In this document: piece by piece, positions 42,335-53,228 of the stretch
Position numbering within the stretch: the stretch's first letter is position 1
Layout of the letters: each line of letters starts with the position of its first letter
DNA from: Variovorax paradoxus
GTDB lineage: Bacteria; Pseudomonadota; Gammaproteobacteria; Burkholderiales; Burkholderiaceae_C
DNA: 64,000 nt
Assembly: GCF_030815855.1 (NCBI RefSeq)
Contig: NZ_JAUSXG010000001.1
Coordinates: forward strand, 4,960,001-5,024,000
Direction of reading: 5' to 3'
Notes under the pieces: generated by a model
What the model was told of the DNA's origin: nothing
The model's database searches: none
What the model saw: only the letters and a program-made list of their open reading frames with translations
Translations under genes and position numbers: made by a program

Positions 42335-43558
42335 ATGAAGCGAGTCGCGCTCGGCCTGCTGTGCGCGGCGGCACTGCTCTATGCGCTGGCGAGCGCGCTG
42401 CATGCGCAACACCCGGCCTGGGGCTATGTGGCCGCTTTCGCGGAAGCCGCGATGGTCGGCGCCATTGCCGACTGGTTTGCGGTGGTCGCGCTGTTCCGGC
42501 ATCCGTTCGGCCTGCCGATTCCGCACACCGCGATCATCCCGAGCAACAAGGACCGCATCGGCGCCAAGCTGGCCGGCTTCATCTGCAACAACTTCCTGAG
42601 CACCGCGCAGGTGCTTGCCAAGCTGCGCGAGTTCGACGCCGCCGGGCGCGTCGCGGGCTGGCTGGCGCGGCCCGCGAGCGGCGAGAAACTCGGCGAATGG
42701 GGCGTGGCCGCCACGCGCTACGGGCTTGCGGCGTTCGACGACGAGCGCGTGCGCGCCTTCCTGGGCCGGGCCGCTGCGGCGGGACTCGAGAAGATCGACC
42801 TCTCGCGCCTCACCGGCCAGGCGCTCGACGCACTCACGGCCGGCGGGCGCCACCAGGCGCTGCTCGACGATGTGCTGCAGCAGGTGGCCGGCCTGCTCGA
42901 AGGCGAAGAGGTTCAGGCGCACATCACGGAGGCCATTGCGCGCGAGATAAAAACGCTGCGCTACGTGGGCCTCGACCAGGTCGCGGCCAAGCTCGCCACG
43001 CGCAAGATCGTGGCGGCCGTGGCGCGCACCATCGGCGAACTCGCGGCGGAGCCCGCGCATCCGATGCGCAGGCGCTTCGACCATTTCGTCGACGATTTCG
43101 TGGTGCGGCTCAAGCTCGACCCCGAGTTCCAGCAGCGCGGCAAGCAGATCCGCGCCGAACTGATGGCGCACCCCGCGCTCGGCGACTACCTGCATGGGCT
43201 CTGGGGCGAGCTTCTGGCCTGGCTGCATGACGATCTCGGCCGCGGCGATTCGACGATTCGCCGGCGCATTGCATCTATGGCGGGTGCGTTGGGCACGCGG
43301 CTGCAGGCCGACGAGGCGATCCGCCGCTGGATCAACGAGCAGATCGAGGCCGCCGCGCCGCTGGCCATCGAGCGCTACCGCGAGGACATCCGCCGCTACA
43401 TCGAAGAGCGGGTCGGCGAATGGAATGCCGGCGAGATGACCGACGAGCTGGAGCGCCACATCGGCCGCGACCTGCAGTTCATCCGGATCAACGGCACGCT
43501 GGTGGGCGGGCTGGTGGGGCTTTTGATCCACGCGCTGACGCAGCTTCTGCGCGGGTGA
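42335..43558 (+). CDS. DUF445 (YjiN-like) membrane-anchored protein
   Basis: A 407-aa protein. It has an N-terminal hydrophobic segment, the conserved WGYVAAFAEAAMVGAIADWFAVVALFRHPFG and IPHTAIIPSNKDRIGAKLAGFICNNFL, a long helical middle, and a closing hydrophobic segment (LVGGLVGLLIHALTQLL). This is the normal DUF445 plan, two anchors around a coiled region. I prefer the ATG at 42335; a TTG at 42305 would overlap argE by eight bases. Biochemical function of the family is unknown. Confidence 0.88.
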   Translation: MKRVALGLLCAAALLYALASALHAQHPAWGYVAAFAEAAMVGAIADWFAVVALFRHPFGLPIPHTAIIPSNKDRIGAKLAGFICNNFLSTAQVLAKLREFDAAGRVAGWLARPASGEKLGEWGVAATRYGLAAFDDERVRAFLGRAAAAGLEKIDLSRLTGQALDALTAGGRHQALLDDVLQQVAGLLEGEEVQAHITEAIAREIKTLRYVGLDQVAAKLATRKIVAAVARTIGELAAEPAHPMRRRFDHFVDDFVVRLKLDPEFQQRGKQIRAELMAHPALGDYLHGLWGELLAWLHDDLGRGDSTIRRRIASMAGALGTRLQADEAIRRWINEQIEAAAPLAIERYREDIRRYIEERVGEWNAGEMTDELERHIGRDLQFIRINGTLVGGLVGLLIHALTQLLRG

Positions 43559-43688
43559 GCGTGGCGGAAGAGTGCGGCTGAACCGCGGGTAATCCGCAGC
43601 GGATAAAAGTCTGCATGTCCCGAGGGAGACCGCGCCGCCGGCCCGTCCTCCTTCTAGACTGCGCGCGCATCCACCCGAAGGAGAAGAC

Positions 43689-45362
43689 ATGCCCCCTCGC
43701 CCGCTCCATGCCGCCGCCGCACTGATCGCCACGCTCGCCCTGCTGGGTGCCTGCGGCACCATTGCACCGCCGTCGCCGCCGCCCACCCGGCCCGCCTCGT
43801 GGGCGGCGCCCGAAGCGCTGGTGGCGCCCTCCTCGTTCTCGGGCGTGCACGGCCTGGCCATCGATGCCAAGGGCCGGCTGCTCGCCGGCTCCGTGCTCGG
43901 CAACACGCTGTGGGAGGTGGACCGCAACACCGGGGCGGCCAAGGTGCTGATCGATGCGCCCGAGGGCCAGGCCGACGACATCGCGGTCGGCCCCAACGGC
44001 GAGCTCGCATGGACCAACTACCTCATGGGCATGCTGCGTTACCGCGAGAGCGACAGCGCGCCGATGCGCGTGCTCGCCAAGGACCTGCCCGGACTCAACT
44101 CGCTCGACTTCGACCGAAAAAACGGCAAGCTCTACGCCTCGCAAGTGTTCCTGGGCGATGCGCTGTGGGAGATCGACCGCCAAGGCCAGAAGCCGCCGCG
44201 GCTCATCAAGAAGGACATGGGCGGCTTCAACGGCTTCGAGGTCGGCCCCGACGGCATGCTCTACGGCCCGCTCTGGTTCAAGGGCCAGGTGGTGAAGATC
44301 GATCCGTCGAACGGCAGCATGGCCGTGATCGCCGACGGCTTCAAGATTCCCGCAGCGGCCAACCTGGACGGCAAGGGCAACCTCTGGGTGGTCGATGCAC
44401 GCAGCGGCGAGCTCGTCCGCGTCGACTTGGCCACCGGCCGCAAGACCGTCGCGAAACAGCTGCGGCCTTCGCTCGACAACCTCGCCATTGCGCCGGACGG
44501 CACGATCTACGTGTCGAACATGGCCAACAACGAAGTGCAGGCCTTCAACCCCGCCACGGGCGCGCTGCGCACGCTCACCAGCGGCAAGCTCGCGGCGCCG
44601 GCGGGCCTCAAAATCGAGGGCCACACGCTCTGGGTGGCCGATGTGTTCGGCTTTCGGCAGGTGGACGTGCGCAGCGGCGAAGTGCGCGACGTGTTCCGCA
44701 TGCAGCGCGACCCGGAGCTCGACTACCCCTTTTCGATCGGCCTGTCGGGCACGCTGTTTGCGCTGACTTCGTGGTTCACCGGCACGGTGCAGCTGGTCGA
44801 CCGGCAGACGCTGCGGACCGTCGAGACGCTGCACGGACTGAAGGCGCCGTTCGATGCCATGCCGATGCCCGACGGCAGCGTGATCTATGCCGAGATCGCC
44901 ACCGGCAGCATCACGCGCGCCCGCGGCCCCAAGTTTGCAGATAAGCAAGTGCTCGCCAGCGGGCTCGGCGGCCCTGTGCAAATGATCATCGGCCAGGATG
45001 GCGCTCTGTATGTGACCGAGGCGGCCGGCAAGCTGACCCGCATTCCGCTCGACGCGAGCGCGCCGCTTCGCGCCATTGCAGAAGGACTGGCGCTGCCCGA
45101 AGGTTTGGCGCAGACGCCGTGGGGCAGCTTCATCGTGGCCGAAAGCGCCGCACGCCGGCTGGTGGAAATCGACCCCTCGAACGGCTCGCGCCGCACCGTG
45201 GCGGAAAACCTGCCGATCGGCCTCGCCGCCGGCCCCGGATTGCCGCCGCCCTATGTGGTGACAGGCGTCGCCGTGGGAGGCGACGGGACCATCTACATGA
45301 CGGCAGACCGGAACAATGCGCTCTATAGCATCCGCCCCCAACGGTCAGATGTGAGAAAGTAA
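43689..45362 (+). CDS. Beta-propeller lipoprotein (SMP-30/NHL-like)
   Basis: A 557-aa protein. The signal peptide ends in a lipobox (LALLGACG). The rest is a run of about ten or more four-strand blades with alternating motifs (GVHGLAIDAKGRLLAGSVLGNTLWEVDR; NLAIAPDGTIYVSNMANNEVQAFN; GPVQMIIGQDGALYVTEAAGKLTRI), enough for two propellers. Related domains include gluconolactonases and streptogramin lyase, but no catalytic set is evident. TAGACT lies 28 bases before the ATG, which also has GAAGGAGAAG upstream. Confidence 0.82.
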   Translation: MPPRPLHAAAALIATLALLGACGTIAPPSPPPTRPASWAAPEALVAPSSFSGVHGLAIDAKGRLLAGSVLGNTLWEVDRNTGAAKVLIDAPEGQADDIAVGPNGELAWTNYLMGMLRYRESDSAPMRVLAKDLPGLNSLDFDRKNGKLYASQVFLGDALWEIDRQGQKPPRLIKKDMGGFNGFEVGPDGMLYGPLWFKGQVVKIDPSNGSMAVIADGFKIPAAANLDGKGNLWVVDARSGELVRVDLATGRKTVAKQLRPSLDNLAIAPDGTIYVSNMANNEVQAFNPATGALRTLTSGKLAAPAGLKIEGHTLWVADVFGFRQVDVRSGEVRDVFRMQRDPELDYPFSIGLSGTLFALTSWFTGTVQLVDRQTLRTVETLHGLKAPFDAMPMPDGSVIYAEIATGSITRARGPKFADKQVLASGLGGPVQMIIGQDGALYVTEAAGKLTRIPLDASAPLRAIAEGLALPEGLAQTPWGSFIVAESAARRLVEIDPSNGSRRTVAENLPIGLAAGPGLPPPYVVTGVAVGGDGTIYMTADRNNALYSIRPQRSDVRK

Positions 45363-45371
45363 ACAAAATCC

Positions 45372-45383
45372 GACGAAATTTCG
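45372..45383. promoter_or_regulatory. 12-bp palindrome in an A/T-rich spacer
   Basis: ACGAAATTTCGT is a perfect palindrome 10 bases after the propeller gene stop, in a 128-bp A/T-rich spacer quite unlike the surrounding DNA. AAGTAAC and GTTTACTT flank it as an imperfect outer inverted repeat. It lies 108 bases before the MHYT gene and could be an operator or part of a terminator. Confidence 0.4.
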
Positions 45384-45490
45384 TTTACTTTTAAAAACAA
45401 CTGTTACAGACTGGCTCTCGAACGCCTCGTTACAAGCCTTTCTACCTCTGATCCACGGCGGCGAGTCGTTCTTTTTCAGGAGAAAAAAGT

Positions 45491-46264
45491 ATGACCCCCC
45501 TCGTTGTTGGCCAGTTGCTGTCGCCCGAGTATTCACTCGGCCTGGTGGCGCTCTCGTTTCTCATTTCGTTTGCGGGTTCTCTGGTGGCGCTGATCTGCGC
45601 GGGGCGCATGGTCGGTGCGGATGGGAAACCGAACCTGGCGGTGGTGGCTTGCGCCGCCGTGGCGCTGGGCGGCATCGGCATCTGGTCGATGCATTTCATC
45701 GGCATGCTGGCTTACCGCCTGCCGGTGGGCATTTCATACAACGTGCCGCTGACCGTCGTGTCCCTGGTGGCAGCCATTCTCATCTCCGGCATTGCGCTGT
45801 ACCTGGCGGGCGGCCGGAGCAAATTCAGCAAGTCCGGCTGGCTGGCCGGCAGCCTGCTGGCGGGCCTGGGCGTCTGCGTCATGCATTACATGGGCATGTT
45901 CGCCATGAACATGCGCGCCTCGATGGATTTCGAGCTCAACATCGTCGGCCTGTCCGTCGCCATCGCCATCACCGCCGCCGGCGCGGCCCTGTGGCTGGCC
46001 TTCAATCTGCGCCGACTGAGCCACAAAATTGCCGCGGCCGCGGTGATGGGCGTGGCGGTCTGCACCATGCACTACGTGGGCATGAGCGCAGCCAACATGA
46101 TCTGCATCGCCGCCGCGCCGACCGATGCGCTGGCCATCGGCGGCAACTACATGGGTCTCTCGGTGTTCGGCACGGCCGGCGCGGTGCTGATCTTCATCTA
46201 CTGGGTCATCACGGGAAGCAGCCTGGACGCACCCGCAGCGCCGCGCCGGGTCCGCACCAGCTAA
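45491..46264 (+). CDS. Stand-alone MHYT-domain membrane sensor
   Basis: A 257-aa protein with seven hydrophobic segments. Three MHYT signature motifs are visible: SMHFIGM near residue 66, MHYMGMFAMNM near 134 and MHYVGMSAANM near 194. These residues are thought to bind metal and sense O2, CO or NO. Unlike many relatives it lacks GGDEF, EAL or kinase output domains. A strong ribosome-binding site (AGGAG) precedes the ATG. A partner encoded elsewhere, or a purely membrane-based role, is expected. Confidence 0.92.
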   Translation: MTPLVVGQLLSPEYSLGLVALSFLISFAGSLVALICAGRMVGADGKPNLAVVACAAVALGGIGIWSMHFIGMLAYRLPVGISYNVPLTVVSLVAAILISGIALYLAGGRSKFSKSGWLAGSLLAGLGVCVMHYMGMFAMNMRASMDFELNIVGLSVAIAITAAGAALWLAFNLRRLSHKIAAAAVMGVAVCTMHYVGMSAANMICIAAAPTDALAIGGNYMGLSVFGTAGAVLIFIYWVITGSSLDAPAAPRRVRTS

Positions 46265-46336
46265 TTGGCGCAAGCCGGGCGCGTGGCGGCGCCCTAGAGT
46301 CGGCGCAGAGCGAAAGCATCTGCCACTGACTCTTCC

Positions 46337-47943
46337 ATGCCCGTCATCGAATCCCGGCTGCACGCGGCCAGCGAATCCTTCCAGGCCCACCGCGCCGGCA
46401 TGCTGGCGTTGCTCGGGCACGTGCGAGCGCACGAGGCCCGCTCGGCAGCGGCATCGAACGCCTCCGCCGAGCGCTTCGCCAGGCGCGGCCAGTTACTGCC
46501 GCGCGAACGGCTCGCGCTGCTGCTCGACACCGGCGCGCCCTTCCTGCCTTTGGCCTCGCTCGCGGGGCTGGGCCACGACAACGAAGACCTCGACCAGAGC
46601 GTGCCCGGCGGCGGCGTGATCGCGGGCATCGGCCGGGTCTCGGGCGTGCGCTGCATGGTCAGTGCGTCCGACTCGGGCATCGACGCCGGCGCGCTGCAGC
46701 CCATGGGGCTCGACAAGCAGCTGCGCGTGCAGGAGATTGCGCTCGAGAACAAGCTGCCGTACGTCCAGCTGGTGGAAAGCGCGGGCGCCAATCTCATGCA
46801 GTACCGTGTGCAGGACTTCGTGCGCGGCGGCGGCATCTTCCGCAACCTGGCACGACTTTCCGCCGCGGGGCTGCCGGTGGTGACCGTGACGCACGGCTCG
46901 TCGACCGCGGGCGGCGCCTACCAGACGGGGCTTTCCGACTACATCGTGATGGTGCGGGACCGCACGCGCGCCTTCCTGGCCGGCCCGCCGCTGCTCAAGG
47001 CCGCCACCGGCGAAATTGCCACCGAAGAAGAACTGGGCGGCGCCGTGATGCACACGCACGTCTCGGGCTTGGGCGACTACCTGGCGGAAGACGACCGCGA
47101 CGCCCTCCGCATCGCGCGCTCGATCCTCGGCGGCATCGACTGGGCGCGCGGCGAGGTACCGCGCCAGTTCGCCCCGCCGCTTCACGACGCCGAGGAGCTG
47201 CTCGGCATCATGCCGGGCGACGGCCGGCGCCCGGTCGACATGCGCGAAGTCATCGCCCGGATTGCCGACGGCTCCGAGTTCCTCGAATTCAGCGAGCACT
47301 ACGGCAGCGCCACGGTCTGCGGCCACATGCGGCTCGAAGGCCATGCGGTGGGCATCGTCACCAACAACGGTCCGATCGATTCCGACGGCGCCACCAAGGC
47401 CACGCATTTCATCCAGGCCTGTTGCCAGTCGCGCACGCCCATCGTCTATCTGCAGAACATCACCGGCTACATGGTGGGCCGCGCGCACGAGGAGGCCGGC
47501 ATCATCAAGCACGGCGCCAAGATGATCCAGGCCGTGACCAGCGCCACAGTGCCGCAGATCACGCTGCACTGCGGCGCCTCGTACGGCGCGGGCAACTACG
47601 GCATGTGCGGCCGCGGCTTCGCGCCGCGCTTCTGCTTCTCATGGCCCAACGCGCGCACTGCGGTCATGGGCGGCGAACAGGCGGCGAGAACCATGGCCAT
47701 CGTGATGGAAGCGGGCATGGCCCGAAAGGGTTCGGTCGACCGGGAAAAGATCGATGCCACGCAGCAGCAGATCGTCGAACGCTTCGAGCGCCAGACCAGC
47801 GTGTTCACCACCAGCGCGCTGCTGCTCGACGACGGCGTGATCGATCCGCGCGACACGCGTGCGGTGCTGGCCGAAGTGCTCTCCGTCTGCCGGGATGCCG
47901 ATGCGCGCATGCCGCAGGCCATGCAGTTTTCGGTGGCGCGGCC

Positions 47944-47947
<4 letters not shown>
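46337..47947 (+). CDS. atuC: Geranyl-CoA carboxylase-like carboxyltransferase (beta) subunit
   Basis: A 536-aa biotin-dependent carboxyltransferase. The stretch SVPGGGVIAGIGRVSGVRCMVSASDSGIDAGALQPMGL follows geranyl-CoA carboxylase beta subunits (AtuC); methylcrotonyl-CoA carboxylases differ there. Other motifs are VTHGSSTAGGAYQTGLSDY, LQNITGYMVGRAHEEAGIIKHGAKM and SYGAGNYGMCGRGF. The gene ends in a four-base overlap with the biotin carboxylase gene. TAGAGT lies 36 bases upstream of the start. Methylcrotonyl-CoA carboxylase is the main alternative. Confidence 0.85.
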
Positions 47948-49896
<1,949 letters not shown>

Positions 49897-49939
49897 CGCG
49901 ACGCCGCTCTTGCGTGAAACTCCTTTCGAAAGTCCGCCG

Positions 49940-50854
49940 ATGAACGCTTCGCCCCGCTACCGCTCCGTTTTTTCGCCGGGCCTGTTCGCAGGCCAGGTGA
50001 TCGTCGTCACGGGCGGGGGCTCCGGAATCGGCCGCTGCACGGCGCACGAACTCGCCTCGCTCGGCGCGCAGGTGGTGCTGGTCGGCCGCAGCATCGAGAA
50101 GCTCGAAGCGGTGCAAGCCGAGATCACCGGCGATGGCGGAATGGCCGGCACACAGGCCTTCGACATCCGGCAGGAAGACGCCGTGCGCGGTGCGGTGGCC
50201 GCCATCGTGGCCGCGCATGGCCGCATCGACGGGCTGGTGAACAACGCGGGCGGCCAGTACATCACGCCGCTCGCAGCCATCTCGGCCAAGGGCTGGGAGG
50301 CGGTGATCCACACCAACCTCACGGGCGGTTTTCTCGTGGCACGCGAATGCTTTCTGCAGAGCATGCAGGCGCACGGCGGCTCCATCGTCAACATCGTGGC
50401 CGACATGTGGGGCTCGATGCCCAACATGGGCCACAGCGGCGCCGCGCGCGCGGGCATGGTGAGCTTCACCGAGACGGCGGCGCTCGAATGGGCCGCGAGC
50501 GGCGTGCGCGTGAACGCCGTGGCGCCCGGCTACATCGCATCGAGCGGCATGGACCACTACCCGCCCGAGGCCGGCGGCATGCTGCGCGCGATGCGCAACA
50601 CTGTGCCCGCGGGCCGTTTCGGCAACGAGGCCGAGACCTCCGCGGCCATCGCCTTCCTGCTGAGCCCAGCCGCGAGCTTCGTCAGCGGCAGCGTGCTGCG
50701 CGTGGACGGTGCGCGGCCGCAGGTGCGCATGGGCTGGCCAATGGCGCTGCCCGATGCGCAGGCGCAGCAGCGCGCGGCGGTGCGGCCTTTCGACGGCTTT
50801 CACCTGGCGCGAATGCCGCGCGTGTTCCAGGACCGCGACGAACCGAACGACTGA
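49940..50854 (+). CDS. atuB: Short-chain dehydrogenase AtuB-like
   Basis: A 304-aa SDR. The cofactor motif is VIVVTGGGSGIGRCTAHELASLGA and the NNAG motif is LVNNAGGQYITPL. The catalytic region is atypical: IVADMWGSMPNMGHSGAARAGM replaces the usual S...YxxxK, with His-Ser in place of Tyr. The same change is found in AtuB and peroxisomal enoyl-CoA-reductase-like proteins. AtuB is described as a citronellol/citronellal dehydrogenase. It lies 43 bases after atuF in the same operon. Confidence 0.8.
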   Translation: MNASPRYRSVFSPGLFAGQVIVVTGGGSGIGRCTAHELASLGAQVVLVGRSIEKLEAVQAEITGDGGMAGTQAFDIRQEDAVRGAVAAIVAAHGRIDGLVNNAGGQYITPLAAISAKGWEAVIHTNLTGGFLVARECFLQSMQAHGGSIVNIVADMWGSMPNMGHSGAARAGMVSFTETAALEWAASGVRVNAVAPGYIASSGMDHYPPEAGGMLRAMRNTVPAGRFGNEAETSAAIAFLLSPAASFVSGSVLRVDGARPQVRMGWPMALPDAQAQQRAAVRPFDGFHLARMPRVFQDRDEPND

Positions 50855-50872
50855 TTGGACGGAGACCACCGC

Positions 50873-52033
50873 ATGCAATACACCCACGAGCATCTTGAAA
50901 TACAGAAGACGCTGCGCCGCTTCATCGACGAAGAGATCAATCCGCATGTAGCGGCGTGGGAAGAGGCCGAGAGCTTCCCCGCGCACGAAGTCTTCAAGAA
51001 GCTCGGCAACCTGGGCATGCTGGGGCTCAACAAACCCGAGGCCTTCGGCGGCGCCGGGCTCGATTATTCGTATGCGATGGCCATGGCCGAGGCGTTGGGC
51101 CATGTGAGCTGCGGCGGCGTGCCGATGGCGATCGGCGTGCAGACCGACATGTGCACGCCCGCGCTCGCGCGCTTCGGCAGCGACGAACTGCGCCGCGAGT
51201 TCCTGGCACCCGCCATCGCGGGCGACAGGGTCGGCTGCATCGGCGTGAGCGAGCCCGGGGCGGGCAGCGACGTGGCCGGCCTCAAGAGCCATGCGCGCAA
51301 GGACGGCGGCGACTACCTCATCAGCGGCCAGAAGATGTGGATCACCAACAGCCTGCAAGCCGACTGGATGTGCATGCTGGTCAACACCGGCGACGGCCCG
51401 GTTCATCGCAACAAGTCGCTCGTGATGGTGCCGATGGACAGCCCCGGCATCGAGAAGGCGAAAAAAATCCGCAAGATCGGCATGCATTCGAGCGACACCG
51501 GCCTGATCTATTTCGACAACGTGCGCGTGCCGCAACGCTTTCGCATCGGCGAGGAAGGCCAGGGCTTCGTCTACCAGATGCAGCAGTTCCAGGAGGAGCG
51601 GTTGTGGGCCGCCGCGAGTTCGCTCGAACCGATGGAGGACTGCATCGCGCAGACCATCGGATGGGCGCAGGAGCGCAAGATGTTCGGCGCCACGCTGGCC
51701 GACCAGCAGTGGGTGCAGTTCAAGCTGGCCGAGCTCAAGACCGAAGTGGAAGCGCTGCGCGCCCTCACCTACCGCGCCTGCGACCTGCATGTGCAAGGCG
51801 AAGACGTGCTCGAGTTGGCGTCGATGGCGAAGCTCAAGACCGGTCGGCTCACGCGCCAGGTGGCCGACACCTGCCTGCAGTTCTGGGGCGGCATGGGCTT
51901 CACGCTCGAGAACCGCGTCTCGCGCCTGTACCGCGACGGGCGGCTCGGCTCCATCGGCGGTGGCGCCGACGAGGTGATGCTCGGCATCCTGGCCAAGACC
52001 ATGGGCATCGCCAAGCGGCCGCCGCGCGGCTGA
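50873..52033 (+). CDS. atuD: Citronellyl-CoA dehydrogenase-like acyl-CoA dehydrogenase
   Basis: A 386-aa FAD acyl-CoA dehydrogenase. N-terminal YTHEHLEIQKTLRRFIDEEINPHV, GCIGVSEPGAGSDVAGLKSHARK (FAD/substrate loop), WITNSLQADWMCMLVNT and FWGGMGFTLENRVSRLYRDGRLGSIGGGADEVML match AtuD-type enzymes closely. The ATG at 50873 has GGAG nine bases upstream. In acyclic terpene breakdown it forms the double bond of citronellyl-CoA, giving geranyl-CoA for the carboxylase encoded just upstream. Confidence 0.85.
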   Translation: MQYTHEHLEIQKTLRRFIDEEINPHVAAWEEAESFPAHEVFKKLGNLGMLGLNKPEAFGGAGLDYSYAMAMAEALGHVSCGGVPMAIGVQTDMCTPALARFGSDELRREFLAPAIAGDRVGCIGVSEPGAGSDVAGLKSHARKDGGDYLISGQKMWITNSLQADWMCMLVNTGDGPVHRNKSLVMVPMDSPGIEKAKKIRKIGMHSSDTGLIYFDNVRVPQRFRIGEEGQGFVYQMQQFQEERLWAAASSLEPMEDCIAQTIGWAQERKMFGATLADQQWVQFKLAELKTEVEALRALTYRACDLHVQGEDVLELASMAKLKTGRLTRQVADTCLQFWGGMGFTLENRVSRLYRDGRLGSIGGGADEVMLGILAKTMGIAKRPPRG

Positions 52034-52052
52034 ACGCGCAGGCGAACGACGC

Positions 52053-53219
52053 ATGGACGCCGAACTGAAGGCCGACCGCGTGGCGCTCGCCGACACGGTG
52101 CGGCGCTTTGCCGAGAACGAGATCGCGCTGCATGTGCAAGCGTGGGACGACGCGGGCGAGTTCCCGCGTGCGCTCTATGCGCGCGCCGCGGAACTGGGCC
52201 TGCTCGGCCTCGGCTACCCCGAGGCGTTAGGCGGTACGCCGGCCTCGTATTCGCTGAAGCTCCCCGCATGGATCGCGCTCGCTCGCTACGGCAAGAGCGG
52301 TGGCGTGCTCGCGAGCCTGTTCTCGCACAACATCGGCCTGCCGCCCGTGGTGCTGCATGCAAGCGATGCCGTGCGCAGCGAAGTCGTACCGCCCGTGTTG
52401 CGGGGCGAAAAGATCGCGGCGCTCGCCATCACCGAACCCAGTGGCGGCTCCGACGTGGCGGCGCTGCGCACCACCGCGCGCTGTGACGGCGACCACTACG
52501 TGGTGAACGGCGAGAAGACCTTCATCACATCGGGCATGCGGGCCGACTGGATCACGCTGGCGGTGCGCACCGGCGAAACTCGCGGCGCAAATGGCATCTC
52601 GATGCTGCTGGTGCCCGGCGATGCGCCCGGCCTCACGCGCACGCGCCTCGCGAAGATGGGCTGGCTGTGCTCGGACACCGCCACGCTGCACTTCGACAAT
52701 GTGCGCGTCCCGGCCCGGTACCTGCTCGGCGAGGAAGGCGCGGGTTTCCGCATGGTCATGGGCAACTTCAACGGCGAACGCATCGGCCTCGCAGCGGGCG
52801 CATTGGGCTTCGCGCAGGCCTGCCTCGACGAGGCGCTGGCCTGGGCGCAGGGGCGCAAGGCCTTCGGCGCCGCGCTGATCGAGCACCAGGCCGTGCGCCA
52901 CAAGCTGGTGGACATGCAGATGCGCATCGCATCCACCGAAGCGTGGCTCGAAGCCGTCTCGGCCGAAGGCGATGCGCACGAGGCGGCGGGCCGCTTCAAC
53001 GCGCCCGAGTGGGTGGCGCAGGTCTGCATGCTCAAGAACCACGCCACGCAGACCATGCAGTTCTGCGCCGATCAGGCCGTGCAGATCCTTGGCGGCATGG
53101 GCTTCATGCGCGGCACCGTGAGCGAGCGCATCTACCGCGAAGTGAAGGTGATGATGATCGGCGGCGGGGCCGAGGAAATCATGAAGGAACTGGCCGCGCG
53201 GCAGCTGGGCTGGCTGTAG
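52053..53219 (+). CDS. Second acyl-CoA dehydrogenase of the atu-like cluster
   Basis: A 388-aa acyl-CoA dehydrogenase with AALAITEPSGGSDVAALRTTARCDG, KTFITSGMRADWITLAVRTG, FDNVRVPARYLLGEEGAGF and VQILGGMGFMRGTVSERIYREVKVMMIGGGAEEIM. It is only distantly related to its neighbour AtuD, so it is not a recent tandem duplication. It starts 19 bases after atuD. It could oxidise a later branched intermediate, or serve longer terpenoid acyl-CoAs. Confidence 0.9.
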   Translation: MDAELKADRVALADTVRRFAENEIALHVQAWDDAGEFPRALYARAAELGLLGLGYPEALGGTPASYSLKLPAWIALARYGKSGGVLASLFSHNIGLPPVVLHASDAVRSEVVPPVLRGEKIAALAITEPSGGSDVAALRTTARCDGDHYVVNGEKTFITSGMRADWITLAVRTGETRGANGISMLLVPGDAPGLTRTRLAKMGWLCSDTATLHFDNVRVPARYLLGEEGAGFRMVMGNFNGERIGLAAGALGFAQACLDEALAWAQGRKAFGAALIEHQAVRHKLVDMQMRIASTEAWLEAVSAEGDAHEAAGRFNAPEWVAQVCMLKNHATQTMQFCADQAVQILGGMGFMRGTVSERIYREVKVMMIGGGAEEIMKELAARQLGWL

Positions 53220-53228
53220 ACCCGGCGG

